Source of the DNA: an uncultured bacterium
GTDB lineage: Bacteria > Patescibacteriota > Minisyncoccia > Phycocordibacterales > UBA1006
Direction: 5' to 3'
Assembly: GCA_903873095.1 (NCBI GenBank)
Contig: CAIQMU010000032.1
Span: 1-9,709 of the forward strand
Length of the DNA: 9,709 bases
The notes beneath the pieces were generated by a model. That model was not told the DNA's origin and made no database searches. It saw nothing but the letters and a program-made list of their open reading frames with translations. The position numbers were made by a program, and so were the translations under genes. Within the stretch, counting starts at the first letter, position 1, and each line of letters begins with the position of its first letter. Below, one piece after another: positions 1 through 4,844 of the stretch.

Positions 1-3
1 AAT

Positions 4-18
4 GTCTAAAAATTAGAC
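4..18. repeat. Small perfect hairpin, 6-bp arms
   Basis: GTCTAA (4-9) and TTAGAC (13-18) are exact reverse complements separated by AAA. It is the first of a run of hairpins filling 1-280. It may belong to a longer structure that starts before the window. Function unknown. Confidence 0.4.
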
Positions 19-20
19 TC

Positions 21-47
21 AATCCCGCAGGCAACTGTGGGATTTTT
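21..47 (+). terminator. Probable rho-independent terminator of an upstream gene or RNA
   Basis: AATCCCGCAG (21-30) pairs with CTGTGGGATT (35-44) over 10 bp with one G-T wobble and a 4-base loop (GCAA), followed directly by a short T-run (43-47). The stem/T-tract arrangement fits an intrinsic terminator on the + strand. The transcript it would end begins outside the window. The T-run is short, so it could instead be one helix of a larger RNA. Confidence 0.5.
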
Positions 48-51
48 AATG

Positions 52-175
52 AGTGGATAACTCCACTACACAATAAATTCAAACGAAGCTACAGTACCAA
101 TACCTCGGAAAATGGGGTATAGTATTTTCATAACTCCATAGGCGACCTAACCTCAGACAATCTCTGAGCACGGTC
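52..175. repeat. Three consecutive hairpins in a gene-free stretch
   Basis: Three separate inverted repeats lie here. AGTGGA (52-57) pairs with TCCACT (62-67) across a TAAC loop. ATACCTC (100-106) pairs with GGGGTAT (114-120), with one wobble. CTCAGA (152-157) pairs with TCTGAG (163-168), and this last hairpin is enclosed by GACC (144-147) and GGTC (172-175). I see no ORF worth reporting here on either strand. The density of helices suggests a structured RNA or a hairpin-rich DNA site. I cannot match it to a known family. Confidence 0.4.
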
Positions 176-178
176 AAA

Positions 179-275
179 AACGCGACAAACATAAAAACCC
201 CGTCTTTAGGGTCGTTTGTCGCGTTGCATCTGGAAACGGATGCAGGCTTTCGGGCCACCTAGAGGCGGGATTTTT
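179..275 (+). promoter_or_regulatory. Structured RNA element with two mutually competing long stems
   Basis: Stem A pairs AACGCGACAAAC (179-190) with its exact reverse complement at 214-225 (12 bp), with an inner ACCC/GGGT pairing (197-200 with 209-212). Stem B pairs 193-209 with 259-275 (17 positions, one mismatch and two G-T wobbles) and ends in a T-run at 271-275, so it resembles a terminator stem. Between them sit a hairpin at 225-244 with a GAAA tetraloop and one at 245-256 with a UUCG loop. Stems A and B interleave with only 2 bases between their 5' strands, so full formation of both is sterically unlikely. This looks like an attenuator, riboswitch or other switchable RNA upstream of the gene at 323. 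No known aptamer motif was recognised. Confidence 0.45.
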
Positions 276-322
276 GTATCTCAATTTTCTAGGATTATCA
301 ATAAATCGCGAAAAACGAATTT

Positions 323-538
323 ATGAAAATAAAAGAAACAACCAAAGTTCAGTGGTTTGAAATCTTCGCAATACTAATCGGGGCAATTATGATTTATCGA
401 ATTGATGACATAGCGGCGCTTCTTAGGATCGTAGCCCTCGGTATCGGTTACTTGGTCATGTCGAAGGCCTTCGAAACGTATGGAGTGTATAGCGGAGCTA
501 AGCATTACGACGAGGTCGGTCACAAGTATTACGATTAG
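323..538 (+). CDS. Small putative membrane protein, unknown function
   Basis: A 71-residue product I do not recognise. Residues about 12-26 and 31-47 are hydrophobic and could form one or two membrane helices with the short charged loop RIDD between them. The C-terminal 25 residues are polar and rich in Tyr, His and Lys. The ATG is the first possible in the frame and has no Shine-Dalgarno sequence. A hairpin-rich, possibly regulatory stretch lies immediately upstream. It converges with the phage-like gene on the other strand, 34 bases away, so it could be a small phage-associated gene. An overlapping minus-strand frame (374-592) is less protein-like. Confidence is moderate because the gene is short and without homology that I can name. 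Confidence 0.5.
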   Translation: MKIKETTKVQWFEIFAILIGAIMIYRIDDIAALLRIVALGIGYLVMSKAFETYGVYSGAKHYDEVGHKYYD

Positions 539-572
539 GGGATAACCCATTTGCACCAATTTTGATAAGAAG

Positions 573-998
573 CTAGAACTTCTCAAGATCATAGAACGGG
601 AGGGCTATGTCGAAGTAACCCTGTTCCTTGAGAAGTTCCCTAATCGGGTCGAGGTTCTCCCTGTAGACGCGAACGATCCTTCTTTTCGTCTTGAAGTCGA
701 TATGTTCATAGACTATCGTCGGGGTCGCCTTCTCGGAATTCTTCTTGCCAGGCTTCCCGTCAGTGATCTCGGTGATCGCCTTGAACGCCGCAACGCTCCC
801 GTTGATGCTCTTCTTGATCATGGCATCCGCTATTGCTTCCTGGTAGGTGAGGTCGTACCCCGGCACCTTCTTGCCGAGCATTCTCCTGAGCCTGTTCGCA
901 AGCGTCTTTTCCCTGGTACTCCCAACAGGCCGCCCCTTGGTATTGCGGCGCGGGTCTGGTCCTTTCCCGAAGGGTTTTAGGGTGGGGATGTTGGACAT
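573..998 (-). CDS. Phage terminase small-subunit-like protein (GRPxGS / DUF5681 type)
   Basis: A 141-residue protein. The N-terminus carries a Gly/Arg/Lys-rich segment ending in KGRPVGS (residues 21-27). A helical stretch follows with the pattern EAIADAMIKKSINGSVAAF, then KAITEITDGKPGK (about 73-85). This order is characteristic of DUF5681-like proteins, often found in prophages and thought to be terminase small subunits that bind DNA for packaging. The C-terminal 50 residues are charged and not recognised. ATG at 998 is chosen; an in-frame GTG at 1007 would add three residues. The gene is richer in G+C than its neighbours (36 of 60 bases at 841-900 against 22 of 60 at 3541-3600), which suggests transfer. 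No large terminase, portal or other phage gene lies in the window, so it may be an orphan or domesticated gene. Confidence 0.72.
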   Translation of the reverse strand: MSNIPTLKPFGKGPDPRRNTKGRPVGSTREKTLANRLRRMLGKKVPGYDLTYQEAIADAMIKKSINGSVAAFKAITEITDGKPGKKNSEKATPTIVYEHIDFKTKRRIVRVYRENLDPIRELLKEQGYFDIALPFYDLEKF

Positions 999-1001
999 AC
1001 G

Positions 1002-1023
1002 AATCACAGTTAAATCACAGTTA
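1002..1023. repeat. Exact 11-bp tandem repeat in the leader of the minus-strand gene
   Basis: AATCACAGTTA occurs twice head to tail (1002-1012, 1013-1023). It lies between the minus-strand -10 box and the start codon of the phage-like gene, where a repressor operator could sit. It may equally be a replication-slippage duplication. It also contains the alternative GTG start. Confidence 0.6.
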
Positions 1024-1037
1024 TAGTGGAGACTTCA

Positions 1038-1066
1038 ATTGTAGATTTTCTGGTCGGATAAGTCAA
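1038..1066 (-). promoter_or_regulatory. Promoter for the phage-like minus-strand gene
   Basis: Read on the minus strand: -35 TTGACT (complement of 1061-1066), a 17-base spacer, and -10 TACAAT (complement of 1038-1043). Five of six bases match the sigma-70 consensus in each box. The predicted start lies near 1031, giving a leader of about 33 bases that contains the 11-bp tandem repeat. Confidence 0.65.
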
Positions 1067-1070
1067 AACG

Positions 1071-1079
1071 TGGTAAAAT
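1071..1079 (+). promoter_or_regulatory. Extended -10 promoter, leaderless, for the gene at 1086
   Basis: TGGTAAAAT (hexamer TAAAAT 1074-1079) is followed by exactly 6 bases and then the ATG at 1086, so transcription is predicted to begin at or next to the start codon. No clear -35 box is seen, as is usual for TGn-extended promoters. It abuts the divergent minus-strand promoter. Confidence 0.55.
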
Positions 1080-1085
1080 TGATAT

Positions 1086-1382
1086 ATGAAAGTAAGAGAT
1101 TTATTTAATCCGCTTGGCATAAGCCAGATGATAGGTGGGGCAACTACGTTTTTGGACAACAATAATTGTCAGCTCGTTAAGAGGGCAAAGTATCCTGACG
1201 CGGTTCATTTGACCATGAAGCGAACATCGGATGACGAAGAGGGGCATGCCTTTTTGCGGGTGAACGATGCAATGAAAAAGAAGGAGCAGGATCTCCTCGC
1301 GTGGGCCGAAAAAACTAATGCGATAGACGGCCTGACCCTGAACGAGATTTCAGAGATAGATGTCCCAATAAATCTCGATTAA
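1086..1382 (+). CDS. Hypothetical protein, 98 aa
   Basis: I do not recognise this protein. It is soluble in appearance, with no signal peptide or membrane helix. It contains a Gly-rich turn (GISQMIGGATTF, about 11-22), a single Cys at 28 and a charged, probably helical middle (about 45-76, rich in Asp, Glu and Lys), and it ends in an acidic tail. The ATG lies 6 bases downstream of an extended -10 box and has no ribosome binding site, which fits a leaderless message. A terminator follows 3 bases after the stop codon, so it is probably monocistronic. It is divergent from the phage-like gene and could be linked to it, but nothing in the sequence shows a shared function. Confidence 0.62.
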   Translation: MKVRDLFNPLGISQMIGGATTFLDNNNCQLVKRAKYPDAVHLTMKRTSDDEEGHAFLRVNDAMKKKEQDLLAWAEKTNAIDGLTLNEISEIDVPINLD

Positions 1383-1385
1383 GAT

Positions 1386-1409
1386 GACCCGACCAGGAGG
1401 GGTCTTTTT
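1386..1409 (+). terminator. Rho-independent terminator after the 98-aa gene
   Basis: GACCC (1386-1390) pairs with GGGTC (1400-1404), followed by TTTTT (1405-1409). The 9-base interior can form a little additional CC/GG pairing. It lies directly behind the stop codon at 1382. Confidence 0.7.
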
Positions 1410-1422
1410 AATTACCAAAAAG

Positions 1423-1431
1423 TGCTAGAAT
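1423..1431 (+). promoter_or_regulatory. Extended -10 promoter for the peptidase unit
   Basis: TGCTAGAAT (hexamer TAGAAT 1426-1431) is followed by 6 bases and then an ATG at 1438. It follows the upstream terminator closely and is the best promoter for the genes at 1516-2360. Transcription would start at about 1438. Confidence 0.55.
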
Positions 1432-1437
1432 ACCCTT

Positions 1438-1494
1438 ATGACATCTGGCGCCAGTGGTACCAGACCAATACACGCAACAGTGTTTATATCTTAA
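1438..1494 (+). CDS. Possible 18-residue leader ORF with palindromes
   Basis: The ATG is exactly 6 bases behind an extended -10 box, the same spacing as at other starts here. The frame encodes MTSGASGTRPIHATVFIS and then a stop, ending 21 bases before the peptidase gene. The stretch also contains the palindromes CTGGCGCCAG and TGGTACCA, outer arms TCTGG/CCAGA, and the 14-bp palindrome ATATCTTAAGATAT (1486-1499) across its stop. It could be a leader peptide, or it could be simply the start of a structured 5' UTR with a chance ORF. No run of a single amino acid typical of classical attenuators is present. Confidence 0.3.
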   Translation: MTSGASGTRPIHATVFIS

Positions 1495-1515
1495 GATATG
1501 TAAAGAATCATATTT

Positions 1516-2022
1516 ATGAAACTATTAAAGGTTCCTTATACAAAACAGATTGATGAAAGTGCGTGTGGTGCAGCGTGCCTTGAAATGGTTTACAAATATT
1601 ATGGTATTAATAATATTTCTCAAGAAGATTTGATGAATCTTTATAAAGAATTAGAACCACACGGTTCAGGATATTATCGCATGACAACAGATACCTTAAT
1701 TCTTGATGCAAGAAAAAAAGGCCTCAAGGCTGTTTGGTTGCGCGCCAACTACACAAATAAATTTGATTGTTTAGAATTGTTAAAAATTCTCATTGATAAA
1801 GAAGTTCCTATTATTGTTTGCCAACAAGCAAGCCAGGAGAATGCTCTTCTTGGTCATTTTCGTATTGTAATTGGTTTTGATGATCAGTTTGTTTATTTAC
1901 ATGATCCAAATTTTCAAATAGCAGGTAATGAGTTAAGGTGGAGTATTGAGGATTTTGTTAGTCTGTGGCAGCCAACAGGTGCTAATGTCACGGGAGGAAT
2001 TCTTTGTGTAATTACTAAATAA
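1516..2022 (+). CDS. Stand-alone C39-like cysteine peptidase
   Basis: This 168-residue protein consists of little more than a peptidase C39-like (papain-fold) domain. The catalytic set is complete and correctly ordered: Gln11 (oxyanion) and Cys17 in the stretch QIDESACGAACLEM, His114 in GHFRIVIGF, and Asp130 in HDPN. The six-residue step from Gln to Cys is that of the family. C39 domains usually sit at the N-terminus of peptide exporters and cut double-glycine leader peptides. Here there is no transporter fusion, signal peptide or membrane helix, so it should be cytoplasmic. The start follows a leader of about 78 bases with hairpins. A DUF6176-like gene follows 14 bases downstream. Substrate unknown. 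The two ABC exporters 1.1 kb downstream belong to a separate unit, so a link with them is only a possibility. Confidence 0.8.
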   Translation: MKLLKVPYTKQIDESACGAACLEMVYKYYGINNISQEDLMNLYKELEPHGSGYYRMTTDTLILDARKKGLKAVWLRANYTNKFDCLELLKILIDKEVPIIVCQQASQENALLGHFRIVIGFDDQFVYLHDPNFQIAGNELRWSIEDFVSLWQPTGANVTGGILCVITK

Positions 2023-2024
2023 AA

Positions 2025-2030
2025 TATTAT
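2025..2030 (+). promoter_or_regulatory. Possible weak -10 box before the DUF6176-like gene
   Basis: TATTAT is followed by 6 bases and then the ATG at 2037, repeating the spacing of the other leaderless starts. There is no TG extension and the region is very A+T-rich, so chance is a real alternative. Confidence 0.3.
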
Positions 2031-2036
2031 TATTTC

Positions 2037-2360
2037 ATGACAAATCTCTCATTCTCAAAAATCTGGCGAGTTAAGGAAGGTAAGGCTGAAATATTTCGTG
2101 CTTGGATGGCTGAAATGGATGGATCACGGCGCGATGAAGCACTTGCAACCTTTGATTACGAAAACGTAACACGTGAAGTTTTTGCCATGTTCCGAGGTGG
2201 AGATGGAAATGATTATGTGGTTGCGTTTAATGAATCAAACGGACCTGTTGGGCCAAGTGATCCGTCGGTTTCAATAAATGTAGAACATAAGGTAATTCGA
2301 AATGAATGTTTGGAAACTATCAGTGATCCAGGCGAAGTATTACTTGATTTGAAAAAATAA
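2037..2360 (+). CDS. DUF6176-like small protein
   Basis: This 107-residue soluble protein begins with a beta-strand-like segment and then VKEGKAEIFRAWMAEM (about 12-27). Next come an RRDEAL motif, a strand ending in a glycine-rich turn (RGGDGNDYVVAF), and the segment INVEHKVIRNECLE (about 80-93). This succession resembles DUF6176 proteins, small dimeric ferredoxin-like-fold (ABM/EthD-like) proteins of unknown function; I make the match from memory of the pattern. It lies 14 bases after the C39-like peptidase and is probably cotranscribed with it, though a weak -10 box sits in the gap. There is no ribosome binding site. A strong terminator follows at once. What it does for or with the peptidase cannot be seen. 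Confidence 0.65.
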   Translation: MTNLSFSKIWRVKEGKAEIFRAWMAEMDGSRRDEALATFDYENVTREVFAMFRGGDGNDYVVAFNESNGPVGPSDPSVSINVEHKVIRNECLETISDPGEVLLDLKK

Positions 2361-2383
2361 AAGCCTAGAATCCTAGGCTTTTT
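2361..2383 (+). terminator. Rho-independent terminator of the peptidase/DUF6176 unit
   Basis: AAGCCTAG (2361-2368) and CTAGGCTT (2373-2380) form a perfect 8-bp stem with a 4-base loop, running into five Ts (2379-2383). It starts at the base after the stop codon. Confidence 0.85.
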
Positions 2384-2398
2384 GGTTACCTTGATATG

Positions 2399-2407
2399 TG
2401 GTAGAAT
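2399..2407 (+). promoter_or_regulatory. Extended -10 promoter, leaderless, for the gene at 2414
   Basis: TGGTAGAAT (hexamer TAGAAT 2402-2407) followed by 6 bases and the ATG at 2414. No convincing -35 box. It lies just behind the preceding terminator, so the anchored protein, and perhaps the ABC genes after it, start a new unit here. Confidence 0.6.
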
Positions 2408-2413
2408 AAGACC

Positions 2414-3061
2414 ATGAAAACCTTTTTAAAGATTTTAGGAATCGTTGTCTTTGCAGTGGTTGTAATACTCGTCATTTTTTTCATTATTAAGGGAACAAAA
2501 ACTAATAATTCTAATTCATCATCAACAGATACTCAAACATCAGCAGTAGCAAATCTTACGTTCAGCGATAGTGTTCATCATGTCAATTTTCAATATCCAC
2601 CAGATATGGCATTACAATCATTTACCAATGGTTCAGGATCACCATCATGGAGTGCTAACAGTTCAACAGGTGGGACACTTATTTCTGATGTGATTCTTGA
2701 TAAATCATTTGAACCAAATACAAATTTTCAAGACGTACGGTTTACGGTTGGCTCGTCAACAGATGTAACAGCTATTGCGCAATGCGCAAATGCACAAAAC
2801 GGTGAAGTTGCACTTGGTACAACACTCATCAACGGAGTCTTCTTTTCAAAGTTTAGTTTAGGTGATGCAGGTGCCGGAAATTTTTATGACACAACAAGTT
2901 ATCGAACGATTTATAATAACGAATGTTATGCTGTAGAATACACAATTCATACGACAAATATTGGTAATTATGATCCAAGTCAAGGAATCTCAGAATATAA
3001 TAAGACACCTATTGTTACTAAATTAGAAGCAGTTGTGCAGAGTTTTAAATTCATAAAATAA
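2414..3061 (+). CDS. Membrane-anchored extracytoplasmic protein, unknown function
   Basis: A 215-residue protein with a short basic start and one strong hydrophobic helix (about 7-26) without a lipobox or a clear signal peptidase site. It is therefore probably an N-terminal anchor with the rest outside the cell. A Ser/Thr/Asn-rich linker (about 29-46) leads to a globular domain that starts with a segment VHHVNFQYPPDMAL. It holds only two cysteines (124 and 171), which could form a disulphide. The C-terminal KLEAVVQSFKF resembles the closing helix and strand of small PsbP-like extracytoplasmic domains, but I cannot name the family. It begins 6 bases after an extended -10 box and lies 61 bases before the ABC exporter genes, separated by a palindromic repeat. 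It might be an accessory protein of the exporter or simply its neighbour. Confidence 0.75.
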   Translation: MKTFLKILGIVVFAVVVILVIFFIIKGTKTNNSNSSSTDTQTSAVANLTFSDSVHHVNFQYPPDMALQSFTNGSGSPSWSANSSTGGTLISDVILDKSFEPNTNFQDVRFTVGSSTDVTAIAQCANAQNGEVALGTTLINGVFFSKFSLGDAGAGNFYDTTSYRTIYNNECYAVEYTIHTTNIGNYDPSQGISEYNKTPIVTKLEAVVQSFKFIK

Positions 3062-3069
3062 ATTATTAA

Positions 3070-3112
3070 CCACCCCTCCGCCCTGCGGGCACCTCCCCTT
3101 ATAAAGGGGAGG
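3070..3112. repeat. GC-rich double-hairpin palindromic repeat, intergenic copy
   Basis: A 43-bp block, far richer in G+C than its surroundings, between two genes. It contains GCCC-TGC-GGGC (3080-3090) and a 9-bp hairpin CCTCCCCTT / AAGGGGAGG (3092-3100 with 3104-3112, loop ATA). Read on the other strand it has the same build as the block at 5867-5913: a large hairpin ending GGGxGAGG, GTG, a small hairpin with a 3-base loop, and a closing GGGGTGG. I take both as copies of one dispersed intergenic repeat family. There is no T-run, so it is not an ordinary terminator. Confidence 0.7.
3107..3112 (+). promoter_or_regulatory. Shine-Dalgarno-like site inside the repeat
   Basis: GGGAGG lies 10 bases before the ATG at 3123. 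It is the only strong Shine-Dalgarno match among the starts in this window, and it is the 3' arm of the repeat hairpin, so folding would hide it. The spacing is slightly long. Confidence 0.45.
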
Positions 3113-3122
3113 ATCCGAACAT

Positions 3123-4844
3123 ATGAAAAAGCAGAGTATTTTCTCAATTTTAAAAAAATATAAAGGATTGACCGCACTCCTTACATTGTTTACGATCGCA
3201 TCAGGTGCGCTTAACTTGGTATTGCCAAAAATAATCGCATTTGCAGTAGATGCATATGGAAAAAATCATACTATTTCACTTGGAACGGTTGTGTTCTATG
3301 TAATTTCAATTGTACTCATTTTCGTATTCACGTATTTGGTAACCGTAGTTCAAGTGATCGCGAGTGAACGAGTTGCGCGCGACATGCGTCGTGATTTATC
3401 ACATGCAATTTCATTGCAAAGTTTTTCAGCTGTTGAGAGTGTTGGTGGATCAAAATTGTTAACAAATCTGACATCAGATGCTGATGCTGTAAAAGCATTC
3501 GTATCACAAGCATTTCCAACAATTGTTTCATCATTGTTTCTTATTATTGGTGCAAGTGCACTGCTCGTTTCTTTGAATTGGAAATTAGGACTCATGGTTT
3601 TAGGAATGATTCCTATCATTGGATTTACATTCGGGTTTGTCTTCTCAAAAATCGGAGGACTCTTTCGTAGATCACAAGAAGTGATCGATCGATTGAATAA
3701 AATCATTAGTGACACCATTATGGGTTCTGCACTTGTACGAGTTCTTAACTCGCAAATGGCTGAACAAGATCGATTCATCACAACGAACACCGAAGCATTG
3801 GGTATTGGAATGTCTATTTTGAAATTGTTTGCTTCGATGATTCCAATCATTACCTTCATTTCAAATCTTGCGATGGTGGTTATTTTGGTATTCGGGGGTC
3901 ATCTCGTCATTATTCAATCAATGACGATTGGAGATTTTACTGCGTTCCAAAGTTACGTTGCAGTACTTGTCTTCCCAATGCTCCTTCTTGGATTTATGTC
4001 GAACGTTATTGCAGCCGCATCTGCGTCATACAATCGTATTACACAAGTCCAAGATATGCCCGTTGAGCAATCAGTCGGAACAATTTCGAAATCAGTCACA
4101 GGCGCAGTTGTTGTAAAAGACATCGCGCTTACTCTTGGTGGAAAACATATCTTGCGAGATATTTCATTTGAAATAAAACCCGGAACAAAAACAGCCATCG
4201 TTGGACCAACCGGTGGAGGAAAAACACAGCTCTTGTATGTGTTGATTGGATTACTTAAACCAACATCAGGAGCTGTTGTATATGACGGTGTACCACTTGA
4301 TGATTTTGAAAAACAATCACTGTATTCGCAAGTCGGTATGGTCTTCCAAGACAGCATCATGTTTAACTTGAGTATTCGTGAAAATATTACATTTGGCAGT
4401 ACCGCAAAAGAAGAAGCCTTGCACAAGGCGATCGAAACCGCAGAACTGTCAGATTATATTTTGAATCTTCCTCGTGGACTTGAGACTATTGTTTCAGAAC
4501 GAGGAACCACATTATCAGGAGGGCAAAAGCAACGCATCATGCTCGCGCGTGCACTGGCACTTGATCCAAAAATTTTACTACTCGATGATTTTACAGCACG
4601 AGTAGACACAATGACAGAACATCGCATAGTTCAAAATCTTGAAAGAAATTATCCGGATCTGACATTAATTTCCATTACGCAAAAAATCGCACCGATTGAA
4701 CATTACGATCAAATTATTTTGGTCATGGAAGGTGAAGTGTTGGCAGTTGGAACACATAACGAGTTACTTACAACATCACCTGAATATGCCCAAATCGTGA
4801 GTTCACAGCAGAGTACTACATCTTATGAAGAATTACCGTCTTAA
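3123..4844 (+). CDS. Heterodimeric ABC exporter half-transporter, degenerate-site subunit (TM287/BmrC-like)
   Basis: A 573-residue half-transporter with an N-terminal membrane domain of six helices (about 16-37, 53-78, 130-150, 154-176, 238-262, 271-294) and a C-terminal ATPase domain (about 325-560). Visible motifs are Walker A GPTGGGKT (361-368), Q-loop Gln409, signature LSGGQ (464-468) and Walker B ILLLDD (484-489). Asp489 replaces the catalytic Glu, and Gln520 (ITQK) replaces the switch His. This combination marks the non-hydrolysing site of asymmetric exporters such as TM287/288, BmrCD and LmrCD. The partner is the next gene, which overlaps by 20 bases, so translation is probably coupled. 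Such pumps export drugs, lipids or peptides; the substrate cannot be read from the sequence. Length is normal for the family. Confidence 0.93.
   Translation: MKKQSIFSILKKYKGLTALLTLFTIASGALNLVLPKIIAFAVDAYGKNHTISLGTVVFYVISIVLIFVFTYLVTVVQVIASERVARDMRRDLSHAISLQSFSAVESVGGSKLLTNLTSDADAVKAFVSQAFPTIVSSLFLIIGASALLVSLNWKLGLMVLGMIPIIGFTFGFVFSKIGGLFRRSQEVIDRLNKIISDTIMGSALVRVLNSQMAEQDRFITTNTEALGIGMSILKLFASMIPIITFISNLAMVVILVFGGHLVIIQSMTIGDFTAFQSYVAVLVFPMLLLGFMSNVIAAASASYNRITQVQDMPVEQSVGTISKSVTGAVVVKDIALTLGGKHILRDISFEIKPGTKTAIVGPTGGGKTQLLYVLIGLLKPTSGAVVYDGVPLDDFEKQSLYSQVGMVFQDSIMFNLSIRENITFGSTAKEEALHKAIETAELSDYILNLPRGLETIVSERGTTLSGGQKQRIMLARALALDPKILLLDDFTARVDTMTEHRIVQNLERNYPDLTLISITQKIAPIEHYDQIILVMEGEVLAVGTHNELLTTSPEYAQIVSSQQSTTSYEELPS

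Noticed and set aside
1..280. CRISPR array or integron attC sites, because of serial hairpins
   Set aside because: The hairpins differ in sequence and spacing; there is no repeated unit, spacer pattern, cas gene or integrase.
374..592. Minus-strand ORF of 72 codons overlapping the small membrane protein gene
   Set aside because: It lies opposite a more protein-like + strand frame, overlaps the end of the phage-like gene and has an unremarkable composition. I regard it as a shadow.
702..980. Plus-strand ORF of 92 codons opposite the terminase-like gene
   Set aside because: The minus-strand frame has recognisable family features and a promoter; this one is a by-product of its high G+C.
3338..3353. 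A 16-base identity (GGTAACCGTAGTTCAA) shared by the first ABC gene and the PBP2 gene near 8199
   Set aside because: Both copies encode VTVVQ in the same frame, in unrelated proteins. Chance with shared codon use explains it.
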